Below, one piece after another: positions 17,501 to 25,479 of a DNA stretch of 64,000 nucleotides. This DNA comes from UBA7672 sp041398245 (lineage in GTDB: Bacteria; Pseudomonadota; Alphaproteobacteria; Caulobacterales; Hyphomonadaceae). The position numbers and the translations under genes were made by a program. Each line of letters opens with the position of its first letter. The first letter of the stretch is position 1. The DNA lies in contig JAWKVC010000016.1 of the NCBI GenBank assembly GCA_041398245.1, positions 1-64,000 of the forward strand. Reading direction: 5' to 3'. A model generated the notes under the pieces. The model did no database searches and was not told where the DNA came from. It was given only the letters and a program-made list of their open reading frames with translations.

Positions 17501-19437
17501 CTAGCTGGTCTGCTTGACCCTCATGTACCATTCGACCAGGCGGCGAACCTGCCGCTCGGTATACCCACGCTCCACCATCCGTTGCACGAACTCGTCGTGC
17601 TTCTTCTCGCTTTCCGAGTCCTTCTTCGAACCGAACGAGATGACCGGCAGCAGATCCTCGACCTGGCTGAACATCCGGCGCTCGATGACTTCCCGGATTT
17701 TCTCGTAGCTCGTCCACGACGGGTTGCGGCCCTTGTTGTTGGCGCGGGCGCGCAGCGTGAACTTCACCACCTCGTTCCGGAAATCTTTCGGGTTGGCGAT
17801 GCCGGCCGGCTTCTCGATCTTCGAGAGTTCCTGGTTCAGCAGCTCACGATCGAGCAGCTGCCCGGTGTCGGGATCCTTGAAGTCCTGATCCTCGATCCAG
17901 GCGTCGGCATAGTCGACATAACGGTCGAAGAGGTTCTGGCCGTAGTCGTGATAGCTTTCGAGATACGCCTTCTGGATTTCGTGACCGATGAACTCCGCGT
18001 AGCGCGGCCAGATCAGCCTTGATGAATTCGAGATACTGGTTCTCGACATCCTCGGGGAACTGCTCGCGCTTGATCGCCTGTTCCAGCACGTACATCAGGT
18101 GCACCGGATCGGCGGCCACCTCCTCGGTGTCGTGGTTGAAGGTCGCCGACAGCGCCTTGAAGGCGAAGCGGGTCGAAATCCCCTCCATGCCCTCGTCCAC
18201 GCCGGCCGCGTCCTTGTATTCCTGCAGCGTGCGCGCCTTGGGATCGACCTCCTTAAGGCTTTCACCGTCATAGACGCGCATCTTTGCGAACAGGTTGGAG
18301 TTCTCGTGCGGCTTGAGGCGCGAAAGAACCGAGAACCGGGCCAGCATTTCCAGCGTTCCTGGCGCCAGCGGCGATTCCGCCAGCTCGGACCCACGCACCA
18401 GCTTCTCGTAGATCCGCGTCTCTTCCGTCACGCGCAGGCAGTACGGAACCTTGATGACGTAGATCCGGTCGATGAAGGCTTCGTTGGTCTTGTTGTTCTT
18501 GAACTGGCGCCACTCGCTTTCGTTCGAGTGGGCCAGCACAATCCCCGTGAACGGGATCGCTCCGATATTCTCCGAGCCAACATAATTGCCTTCCTGCGTC
18601 GCGGTCAGCAGGGGTGCAGCATCTTGATCGGCGCCTTGAACATCTCGACAAACTCGAGAACGCCCTGGTTCGCGCGATTGAGGCCGCCGAATAGGAATAG
18701 GCGTCCGGGTCATTCTGCGAATGCATCTCCAGCTTGCGGATGTCGACCTTGCCGACCAGCGAGGAGACGTCCTGGTTGTTCTCGTCGCCCGGCTCGGTCT
18801 TCGCGATGCCGATCTGGCGCAGCCGCGACGGCTTCACCTTGGCGACCTTGAACTTGGTGATGTCGCCGCCGAACTCGTCCAGCCGCTTGAGCGCCCACGG
18901 GCTCATCAGGCCGGTGAGACGCCGGCGCGGAATGCCATAGTCCTTCTGCAGTTGCTCGGCCTGCGTTTCCGGATCGAACAGCACAAGCGGGCTTTCGAAC
19001 ACGGGCGACAGGTCGTTACCGGCCTTCAGCACATAGATGGGCAGGTCTTCCATCAGCGCCTTGATACGCTCGGCCAGCGATGACTTGCCGCCGCCGACAG
19101 GACCCAGCAAGTAGAGGATCTGCTTGCGCTCTTCGAGGCCCTGCGCGCCCTGGCGGAAGAAGGCGACGATCCGTTCGATCGTCTCCTCCATTCCGTAGAA
19201 TTCAGAGAAGCGCGGATAAGCCCGGATCGTCCGGTTTGAGTGAATGCGGCCAAGCCTTGGATCCCTGGACGTATCGATCATCTCGGGCTCGCCGATCGCC
19301 GCAAGCAGACGTTCGTGCGGACCCGCAAACATCAGCGGGTCATCCTTGCAGCCGTCCAGATACCCCTGGATCGTCATCACCGTCTCGCGACGGCTTTCAA
19401 AGGCTTTCGTGTAACTGTCGAACAGATCGCGCGACAT
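17501..19437 (-). CDS. prkA: PrkA family serine protein kinase (three frameshifts)
   Basis: An AAA-type protein with a C-terminal kinase-like domain. The start MSRDLFDSYTKAFESRR at 19437 follows GGGAGCGAG. Walker A is GPVGGGKS at about 112-119. The reading frame breaks near 18688 (one G missing), near 18611 (one base missing) and near 18007 (two bases missing). Joining the three frames gives about 646 residues, the usual PrkA length, including SQNDPDAYSYS, LLTATQEGNYVGSENIGAIP, AHSNESEWRQFKNNKTNEAF and QKAYLESYHDYGQNLFDRYV. All frame breaks are in GC runs, so sequencing error is likelier than decay. It leads the prkA-yeaH-spoVR operon. Confidence 0.9.
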
Positions 19438-20014
19438 TCTCGCTCCCATTTTCCGTCCGCCGCCGCGGATTCAAACAAGGCACGTCGTAGAGCATCCACT
19501 CGGGGGCGCTGCGCGCCGCCGTAACCGCTCACTAGCTGCACCCTGTCGGGAGAAGCGCGCCTGCCACTTGCTGGGCGCGCAGGCGCCACCCCGGTGGTGC
19601 GTAGAGGAACCGTCTCCTCAAATGTCGGCGCTGGAAGGGCGAATTGAAGAGGCTTGCTGCTCAACCCGCCCGACGCGCTGAATCACGATACTAGAAGAAT
19701 CGGCTGAAGGGACCAGCCTTGGCCACATTTGAACGAGCTCTGGCCGCACATGTCATGTCCCGTGCTGCATCGGCCACATTTGCTGCGCCGGGATCAGGCA
19801 ATGCTGGCAAAACCGCTCCCGTGCTGCGTGCAAGGTGAGGACGCGCAACAAAAAGGGCACGATCATGCGCGCCGCACCCCGCGCCAGCTGACACATTAAC
19901 AGACGCGCCTGCCGCAATTGGCGCTCAACATGTGTGAGTGCTGGCAGCGCCGGATTGCCGCGGCGGTGTCTGAACACACAGACAGCTGCAGCCAAAGTCG
20001 CCCCGGACAATCCG
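19438..20014. other. Gene-free stretch upstream of prkA
   Basis: About 580 bases without a credible gene. It should hold the prkA promoter (minus strand). Visible structure: an 8-base inverted repeat GCGCCTGC/GCAGGCGC (19557-19586), an adjacent CCACC-CC-GGTGG hairpin (19586-19597), and two copies of GGCCACATTTG at 19721 and 19772 with a related GGCCGCACAT between them. Short open frames here have no ribosome site or family resemblance. Confidence 0.5.
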
Positions 20015-20476
20015 TCAGGCGTTCTCGCCCAGCAATTCCTTCTTGCGGGCGAGCATGCGCTCGCCAAGCGCCTGCAACGCATTGCGGCCGATAAGTTCCC
20101 GCACTTTCGGAAACATCTCCTCCTCTTCCTCACCCAGGTGATGGAAGATGTAGTCCTTCAGCACTTTTGCCTGACCCGAATAAGCCACGCTTGATGGATC
20201 GGCCTTATGCAGATCGAGGATCACTTTCCGGTCACAGGCGCGGTGCTCCTCGATCCCCTCCGCCACCATGCGATCGTCGTCGATTTGATCGGACGCTTCG
20301 AGGAATGCCGGATAGAACAACTCCTCCTCGATCGTCGTGTGAGCCCTGAGCTCGGCCTCAAGCCGCTTCAGAAGCTTCTTCCGGGTTTCGATCGCGCGCT
20401 CGGTGGTGTCGGCGAACTCACTCACCAGCTTGCGCAGCATTTCGTGATCGTCGCGCAGAACCGTGATCGCGTCCAA
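20015..20476 (-). CDS. Hemerythrin-like HHE domain protein
   Basis: A 153-residue helical bundle protein that probably binds a diiron centre for oxygen, NO or redox sensing. Candidate metal ligands are His11 (LRDDHEML), His46 and Glu50 (RAHTTIEEELFYPAF), His77 (EEHRACDRKV), and the HHLGEEEEEMFP motif near 116-121. This order of H...HxxxE...H...HHxxxE is typical of bacterial hemerythrins. It is followed by a short His-rich gene. The C-terminal helix is highly charged (ERMLARKKELLGE). Confidence 0.93.
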   Translation of the reverse strand: MDAITVLRDDHEMLRKLVSEFADTTERAIETRKKLLKRLEAELRAHTTIEEELFYPAFLEASDQIDDDRMVAEGIEEHRACDRKVILDLHKADPSSVAYSGQAKVLKDYIFHHLGEEEEEMFPKVRELIGRNALQALGERMLARKKELLGENA

Positions 20477-20494
20477 GGCGAGCCTCCTTCTTGC

Positions 20495-20773
20495 CTAGTG
20501 ATGATGACGGCGGCGGCCATCAAACCGCCAGACGTGATGATTATGCGCGTCGCTGCCGCCGACCCAGGTCAGCGAGTTATCGGGTGCGAAACCGGCCTCG
20601 CCCGCCCCGGTCGCTTCCGGATCAGGCGTCTGAGGGCCCCAGCCATGGAAGTCGTGAGGAAATCCGTCCGTCCAGGTCGGCTTGTGCGTTTCGGACCCAT
20701 AGAGCACGCCGAAATCATAGTCGTCAGCATGATAGGGGTTGCCGATGTCGATGGGAGCAGACTTCTCTGCCAT
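20495..20773 (-). CDS. Small hypothetical protein with His-rich C terminus
   Basis: A 92-residue protein of no family I recognise. A clear GGAGG ribosome site sits before the ATG. The chain is rich in Asp, His, Trp and Gly, with GNPYHADDYDFGVLYGSE near the start and a tail of HNHHVWRF then HHH at the end. No signal peptide or membrane helix is visible. It lies 18 bases upstream of the hemerythrin gene on the same strand, so the two are probably co-transcribed. The histidines suggest metal binding, but this is inference. Confidence 0.65.
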   Translation of the reverse strand: MAEKSAPIDIGNPYHADDYDFGVLYGSETHKPTWTDGFPHDFHGWGPQTPDPEATGAGEAGFAPDNSLTWVGGSDAHNHHVWRFDGRRRHHH

Positions 20774-20867
20774 TGCGGGTCCTCCAATGTGTCAGCCAGC
20801 CGGTCGGGAAGCCCCAACGGCGTCAACACAAAGAAAACGCGCAAGATCGAAGTTGGTTACGAGCCGA

Positions 20868-20944
20868 TGGCGATCCCGGCAGGACTTGAACCTGCAACCG
20901 TCCGCTTAGAAGGCGGATGCTCTATCCAGTTGAGCTACGGGATC
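20868..20944 (-). tRNA. tRNA-Arg (anticodon TCT)
   Basis: On the minus strand the 7-base acceptor GATCCCG pairs with CGGGATC. The anticodon stem TCCGC/GCGGA encloses the loop CTTCTAA with anticodon TCT, which reads AGA/AGG. The T arm contains GGTTCAAGTCC. The CCA end is encoded. It is 77 bases long. Confidence 0.97.
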
Positions 20945-20972
20945 AGATGCAACCGGGCCTGGGCCGGCCGCT

Positions 20973-21515
20973 TCACTCACCGAATTGCGGCGTAGCAGGC
21001 TGCCCGTGCTTGGCAAGGCGTTTGAGGATCTCGGTCTCGAAGCCCAACTCGTAGCCAGAAAAGCCGGGCTTGTCGCCCCAGGCCGCTATCCTGCGACGCC
21101 ACCAGGCCTGATAGTCCGGCCGCTTGCAGTATTCGTCGATCGTTCCCAGCCAGCCTTCGAATTCCGCCTTGCGCCGCGAAGACCCGGCATGCTGGTAGGC
21201 CAGAACGGCCGTCTCGAAGACGCTCGTCAGCATTTGCAGGATCGCCTCCAACCGGGCGTCCTGCCCGCCGTCGTCGGGCGGAAAGCGTGCGGGGTTCATC
21301 TCCACCAGCCTGTATTCCGGGTACTGAACGGCAATCGCCAGAAATTCCCGCCATCGATCATTGGCGAGCGTGTATTTCTCGGCAGCCAGAGCGCGCGCTC
21401 TTGCGATCTGGCCGGGCACGAACGCCACCAACGCCGCCAAGGCGGCGGCGGCCGTCAACATTACCGATATGACCGTGGCGATGGAGGCGAGATCAGTCCA
21501 ATTGTAACCGAACAT
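20973..21515 (-). CDS. Hypothetical membrane-anchored protein
   Basis: A 180-residue protein with one N-terminal membrane helix (about 8-34, IATVISVMLTAAAALAALVA) followed by a soluble, helical, charged domain rich in Trp and Arg (DYQAWWRRRIAAWGDKPGF). Topology suggests a membrane anchor with a cytoplasmic domain. I recognise no family. It starts 20 bases after the NDUFS4-like gene ends on the same strand, which suggests joint transcription. Confidence 0.7.
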   Translation of the reverse strand: MFGYNWTDLASIATVISVMLTAAAALAALVAFVPGQIARARALAAEKYTLANDRWREFLAIAVQYPEYRLVEMNPARFPPDDGGQDARLEAILQMLTSVFETAVLAYQHAGSSRRKAEFEGWLGTIDEYCKRPDYQAWWRRRIAAWGDKPGFSGYELGFETEILKRLAKHGQPATPQFGE

Positions 21516-21536
21516 CGTCCCCCCGAGGACAGGCCG

Positions 21537-21842
21537 CTAGTGCGTCCAGGGTCTCTTGCGGACCGCGCTGAAATTGTCGGCGTAGGCCTTGATGACGCGC
21601 TTGGGTTCGCGCGGCTCGGTAACCTGGAACGGAATGCCCTGACGGCGGGCGTAGGCGATGGCTTCCTCGCGCGTTTCGAAGGTCAACCGTACCTGCGTAT
21701 TGGTGTCGCCATTGCTGATCCAGCCCATCAGAGGATCGACGGTGCGCGGCGTGGCGCTGTCGAACTCCAGCACCCAGTCCTGCGACTTGGCCGTGCCTGA
21801 CTGCATGGCGTTGCGGGCCGGACGAAAGATCTTCGCGAGCAT
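21537..21842 (-). CDS. NDUFS4-like complex I accessory subunit (ETC complex I subunit family)
   Basis: A 101-residue homologue of the mitochondrial 18 kDa (NDUFS4/AQDQ) accessory subunit of NADH:quinone oxidoreductase, typical of Alphaproteobacteria. Family features are ARNAMQSGTAKSQDWVLEF, DPLMGWISNGDTNTQVRL, the EEAIAYARRQGIPFQV segment and the ending KRVIKAYADNFSAVRKRPWTH (residues about 80-101). The length is normal. The other complex I genes are not in this window, so it is encoded apart from the nuo cluster. Confidence 0.92.
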   Translation of the reverse strand: MLAKIFRPARNAMQSGTAKSQDWVLEFDSATPRTVDPLMGWISNGDTNTQVRLTFETREEAIAYARRQGIPFQVTEPREPKRVIKAYADNFSAVRKRPWTH

Positions 21843-21913
21843 CGGGCGACTCCCTGACGGGCCTCATCTGCCCCCAAAGTGTCGAGAATTCAACTGCTCA
21901 CGACGCCGCGCCG

Positions 21914-22285
21914 CTACTTCGCCCGGTCCGGCGCCAGGCTGGTGATATAGGCCGTAAGATCAGTCACTTCCTGATCGCGGAAGATGTAGTTTGGCATCTT
22001 GGGATGGCTGTCGCGCATCCATGCCGCCAGCCCCTCTGCCGTGCTTGCTGGACGGCCCGCAATCTCGCGGAAGCCGGGCGCGCCGACATTCTGGGCCGGG
22101 GCGGCGCCCATGCCGACATCATGGCATTGCGCACAGACCTGCCCGGCGATGGCTGCGCCCCGGTAGGCGGCGGGATCCTCCTCGACCTGAGGCGGAGGGG
22201 TTGGCTCCCAATCAGGGTCATTCCCCGGCGAACACGCCGCCAGACCGGCGAGCGCCATAACCGCGATGGATACAAACCGTGTCAT
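21914..22285 (-). CDS. c-type cytochrome lipoprotein
   Basis: A 123-residue monoheme cytochrome. The start at 22285 follows GGAGG. A lipoprotein signal peptide ends in LAGLAAC, so it should be anchored in a membrane facing the periplasm. A Pro/Glu-rich linker (PPPQVEEDP) leads to the heme site CAQCH and the probable axial Met in HPKMPNY. The C-terminal helix (VTDLTAYITSL) is typical of class I cytochromes. Probably an electron carrier; its partner is unknown. Confidence 0.9.
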   Translation of the reverse strand: MTRFVSIAVMALAGLAACSPGNDPDWEPTPPPQVEEDPAAYRGAAIAGQVCAQCHDVGMGAAPAQNVGAPGFREIAGRPASTAEGLAAWMRDSHPKMPNYIFRDQEVTDLTAYITSLAPDRAK

Positions 22286-22352
22286 GGAGAAGCCTCCTTC
22301 GAGCGCGCATGCATCAGCCTGCCGGTCATTTTCTGCCGCGGCTTGATCGCCA

Positions 22353-23048
22353 TCAATCCGGCAGGCCAAGCCGCCCGCGCGCCTCCGCTGCGATCAGCCC
22401 CGGCAGGCCCGGAAGCTCGCCGACGGTGAAGGCCGCGACCGGCGTATGCCTTGCTGCTGTCACCAGCACATCGAAGTCCTCGCCGCCATGCAGACCCTCG
22501 CCCAGAAAAAGGCCGATCGCCGCCCACGGCGGCTCGGTGCGCGCGATAACATCAGCGGCAAACGGCTCCTGCTCCAGAAAGCCTGTCTCGATCCGTCCGT
22601 AGCGGGCCTGCATCGCCTGCGCGACATGCTGGGCGCAGGCAGCCGACCGGCCCGGCTGTTTCGAGCCATGCGCCACCAGCACGACGCGGGGATCGACCGA
22701 ATGGCTGATCGTCCTGTGCGCCAGATTGTCGGCCAGGAAGGGCGCGAAGCTTGCCCATAGCGCGAGCGGCGGCGCCAGCGTACGTCCCGGTCCAGCGACA
22801 AAGGGCTTGAGACGCGTCTCGAAGAAGAAGCCGTCGGAGAAAAGAAGCGGCAGCACCAGCACAGGCCGCGCTTCACAGGCCGCGATCGCCCGCTCAACCA
22901 CGCCTTCGACATTGACCAGGATCGAGCCGACATCCGCTTCGGGGATCAGCGCGCCGGCCCGCTCGACGATCGCCGCCAGCCGCGCATTGTTGGCGGCGCC
23001 GCCGCGCTCGCCATGCGCCGCCAGCAGGATCACGGGCCTCGCTGTCAT
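22353..23048 (-). CDS. CbiX/sirohydrochlorin chelatase-like protein
   Basis: A 231-residue protein made of two CbiX-like halves. The first begins VILLAAHGERGG and the second VVLVAHGSKQPG; each AHG carries the histidine expected at the metal-insertion site. Members insert Fe or Co into sirohydrochlorin, for siroheme or cobalamin synthesis. The spacing of the halves (about 125 residues) matches long-form CbiX. It is followed by a cytochrome c gene, but a functional link is not shown. An atypical substrate remains possible. Confidence 0.8.
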   Translation of the reverse strand: MTARPVILLAAHGERGGAANNARLAAIVERAGALIPEADVGSILVNVEGVVERAIAACEARPVLVLPLLFSDGFFFETRLKPFVAGPGRTLAPPLALWASFAPFLADNLAHRTISHSVDPRVVLVAHGSKQPGRSAACAQHVAQAMQARYGRIETGFLEQEPFAADVIARTEPPWAAIGLFLGEGLHGGEDFDVLVTAARHTPVAAFTVGELPGLPGLIAAEARGRLGLPD

Positions 23049-23107
23049 GGGATCAGGCTACACGAGACATGAGCCGTGTCACCCGGACGAAGCGATGGCG
23101 GGGAAAC

Positions 23108-23184
<77 letters not shown>

Positions 23185-23243
23185 ACTTGGCGGGGCTTAT
23201 ACCCGAAAGATGGCGGAACGGAAGCAAAACCCTGCCCGGCCGT

Positions 23244-23666
23244 TCAGACCTTGCGCAGCAGGCGGAACACGCCTGTTCCGCGGGCCCGGACGTCCCCGCC
23301 GACCTTCACGAGACATTCTGTATGAGCGACTTCGCCGTCATGATCGACCAGCCGGCCATGCGCCGTCAGCCAGTCGCCCTTCTTGACGGGATCGAAATAC
23401 TCCAGCGCCATGCGCAGCGTGACGGTACGCCTTTGCAAGAGAAACACCGCGGCGCGCGCCATCGCGCTGTCGCACACGGTCGCGATCATGCCGCCATGCA
23501 TGAAGCCCATCGTGTTGGTGTGAACGGCGTCGACCTGCAGACCGAGCGTCATCTCGCCCGGCGCATCCTTCTCCGCCTGGAACAGCGGACCGACATGGTT
23601 CACGAAAGGCGCACGCGCGACATAGACGAAGCCCGCCGGCGCAACCGGCGAAGACTCATCCGGCAT
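23244..23666 (-). CDS. PaaI-family hotdog thioesterase
   Basis: A 140-residue single hotdog-fold protein that probably hydrolyses acyl-CoA thioesters. The signature HTNTMGFMHGGMIATVCDSAMARA contains the conserved HGG turn and catalytic Asp (positions about 48-71). TVTLRMALEYFDPVKKGDWL follows. The ATG at 23666 lies inside the last codons of the DUF192 gene (11-base overlap), so the pair is translationally linked. Substrate unknown. Confidence 0.88.
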   Translation of the reverse strand: MPDESSPVAPAGFVYVARAPFVNHVGPLFQAEKDAPGEMTLGLQVDAVHTNTMGFMHGGMIATVCDSAMARAAVFLLQRRTVTLRMALEYFDPVKKGDWLTAHGRLVDHDGEVAHTECLVKVGGDVRARGTGVFRLLRKV

Positions 23667-24108
23667 GGCCGAGGATCCTGTGCTCGGCCTTGTCGCCGGG
23701 CTTGATGCCAAGGGCAGCGGCCTGCCCGCCCGGGATCTCCACGATCGCTACGGAGCGCAGACCCGGATCGAGCGGACGCAGACTGCCGGCGCGGGCATGC
23801 TGGACGATTGCGACGATCTTGCCGTCGGGCGCAAGGAACAGGAGATCAAGCTCGACCTGCACGCCCCTCATGGTGAGCGGCGCAGCCTGCGGCAGGGCGC
23901 GCATGTCGAGCAGCATGCCATGGTCCGCAGCGAGCGTAGCGCGGCCCGTCAGGCCTTTCGCGATTTCGTCAGGCGTATCGGCAAGTTCGACATTGATCGT
24001 ATGCGTCTTGTCTCCGCTCGCGATCGTGAGCTTCTCGGTCGCTCCCTGCGCGAATGCAGGCAGGGCGAACAGCAGCGATGTGACAGCGATAGCGGCGAGG
24101 TTTTTCAT
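23656..24108 (-). CDS. DUF192 family exported protein
   Basis: A 150-residue protein with a cleavable signal peptide (AVTSLLFALPAFAQG) and a DUF192 domain: ELADTPDEIAKGLTGRATL, DHGMLLDM, APLTMRGVQVELDLLFLAPDGKIV and GQAAALGIKPGDKAEH. Family function is not known. It lies between the cold-shock gene upstream and the thioesterase downstream on the same strand, an arrangement often seen in Alphaproteobacteria. Confidence 0.9.
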   Translation of the reverse strand: MKNLAAIAVTSLLFALPAFAQGATEKLTIASGDKTHTINVELADTPDEIAKGLTGRATLAADHGMLLDMRALPQAAPLTMRGVQVELDLLFLAPDGKIVAIVQHARAGSLRPLDPGLRSVAIVEIPGGQAAALGIKPGDKAEHRILGHAG

Positions 24109-24167
24109 GACGCACCGGATAAGGCGCCGGCCGCGGTTAGCCAAGCCGTTCCCGGCCGGGCCCGTCA

Positions 24168-24725
24168 TCAGGGCGGCAGTTTTGCGCTGATGATATGGCG
24201 GCCCTTCTGGCCCTTGCCGACCGACGCCAGCAGGGCCTGACCGGGCTGGAGATCCTCGATCCCCGCCTTCCGGACGACCACCATGTGGATGAAGATGTCT
24301 TCCGGGTCGTCCCGCCGCTGCACAAAGCCGTAGCCCTTGGTGCGGTTGAACCACTTCACCAGCACGACTTCGAGCGGCCCGCCGGCCTCGGACTCGACCT
24401 CCTCCTCCGAGACGGCGAGTTCCAGCACCTCGTTGACCTGATAGCCCCTGTCGCGCGTGGCGACATTGCAGACGATGCGCGCGCCTTCCTGGGCGTTGTC
24501 GCGCCCGAATTTCCGCATGACGGAGATGTGCAGCAGCACATCACGCTTCAGCCCGCCGCCCTGTGTCCCGACGTCAGGCACGACGAAGCCATAGCCCTTC
24601 GCCGGGTCGAACCACTTCACACGGCCCTCTACCCGGACAACAGGTTCCGCCTCAGCTTCCGTAGCACTCTGATTCTGTTGCGGCTGCATCCACCCACAGG
24701 CTCCCCACAGCCGTGACTGTAGCAT
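24168..24725 (-). CDS. Double cold-shock domain protein
   Basis: Binds single-stranded nucleic acid and probably acts as an RNA chaperone. It carries two cold-shock domains. The first has GRVKWFDPAKGYGFVVPD and DVLLHISVM; the second has VLVKWFNRTKGYGFVQR and DIFIHMVVVRKAG. Both keep the aromatic RNP motifs. The long two-domain form resembles Caulobacter CspC/CspD. The start is ambiguous: ATGs at 24746, 24725 and 24689 are all in frame and none has a strong ribosome site. The domains begin after residue 30 in any case. Confidence 0.9.
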   Translation of the reverse strand: MLQSRLWGACGWMQPQQNQSATEAEAEPVVRVEGRVKWFDPAKGYGFVVPDVGTQGGGLKRDVLLHISVMRKFGRDNAQEGARIVCNVATRDRGYQVNEVLELAVSEEEVESEAGGPLEVVLVKWFNRTKGYGFVQRRDDPEDIFIHMVVVRKAGIEDLQPGQALLASVGKGQKGRHIISAKLPP

Positions 24726-24882
24726 GACAATTCCGCTCGCGAACATAGCGGAGCGACGGATTATCCACGTTTGATTAACCAGCAGACAGCCAGCCAAATC
24801 AATGGCTTGCCGCCTATCGATAAGATGTGACAACGCGTATGGACCACAGTCCAAATTCTTGCCCACGCAGAATCAGTCTGTG

Positions 24883-25134
24883 TCACTTCCCGCCGTCGGG
24901 AAAATGCACCGGACCCAGGTAGATGCGGGCCGGATAGCGGTGGGTCGCAAGGAACTCCATCGCCTTCTGCTCGGCCAGCTCGGCCGAAATGTACTTGCCG
25001 TAGCCGTATCCGGTGCCGTCGCCGAGATCGACAGTGTTGCTGCCGAACTCGTTGGTCCAGTGGTTGCGCCAGTGACCCGGCTTGCGCACCGAAGGCTTCC
25101 GCTTCGCCTTTGGCCTGGTGATGGTCGTGGACAT
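24883..25134 (-). CDS. Small basic hypothetical protein
   Basis: An 83-residue protein starting MSTTITRPKAKRKPSVRKPGH, with a Lys/Arg-rich N terminus and a Trp/Tyr/Gly-rich core (HWRNHWTNEFGS, GTGYGYGKYISAELAEQ). The start at 25134 follows a GAGGGGA stretch; an ATG at 25158 is also possible. No family recognised. The basic tail and compact core suggest nucleic-acid or ribosome association, which is speculation. No partner gene is evident. Confidence 0.55.
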   Translation of the reverse strand: MSTTITRPKAKRKPSVRKPGHWRNHWTNEFGSNTVDLGDGTGYGYGKYISAELAEQKAMEFLATHRYPARIYLGPVHFPDGGK

Positions 25135-25288
25135 GGCGACTGGTCCCCTCAACGCCATTCGGCGGGATTTCCGGACACTCCTAGATTGTCAAACGCGCGC
25201 CGCTCGCAAGAGGGGGCAACCGTGCAAACACAGTTGCCTGATCCGCTTCAGGCAAATTGCCCTGCAAACAATGTCGTGGCAAAGTCGC

Positions 25289-25363
25289 TGGCAGTCCCTA
25301 GGGGAGTCGAACCCCTCTTTTCAGGTTGAAAACCTGACGTCCTAACCGATAGACGAAGGGACC
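25289..25363 (-). tRNA. tRNA-Glu (anticodon TTC)
   Basis: On the minus strand the acceptor GGTCCCT pairs with AGGGACT, the first pair being a G-U wobble. The anticodon stem TCAGG/CCTGA encloses TTTTCAA, giving TTC. The T arm is GAGGGGTTCGACTCCCC-like, and CCA is encoded. It is 75 bases long, placed just past the 3' end of recJ. Confidence 0.95.
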
Positions 25364-25479
25364 GTCCGCGGAGCGGCGGATATAGCTGCATGCGCTTGGG
25401 GGTGCAAGCAGGATCGGCGGCGGAAAATCCGCGACATTCCAGTCACCCTGCCCGGCCCTGAAAGGCCCCGAAACGCCTG

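Noticed and set aside
19540..19600. Possible sigma-54 promoter (TGGCAGG...CTTC) for prkA on the minus strand
   Set aside because: The -12 element does not match TTGC well; the similarity is too weak to report as a promoter.
19753..20133. 126-residue frame upstream of prkA
   Set aside because: Overlaps the hemerythrin gene in another frame, and has no motif or ribosome site.
25289..25363. tRNA-Glu as a pseudogene because of an acceptor mismatch
   Set aside because: Shifting the 5' end by one base gives a full 7-pair acceptor with a G-U first pair, and CCA is encoded.
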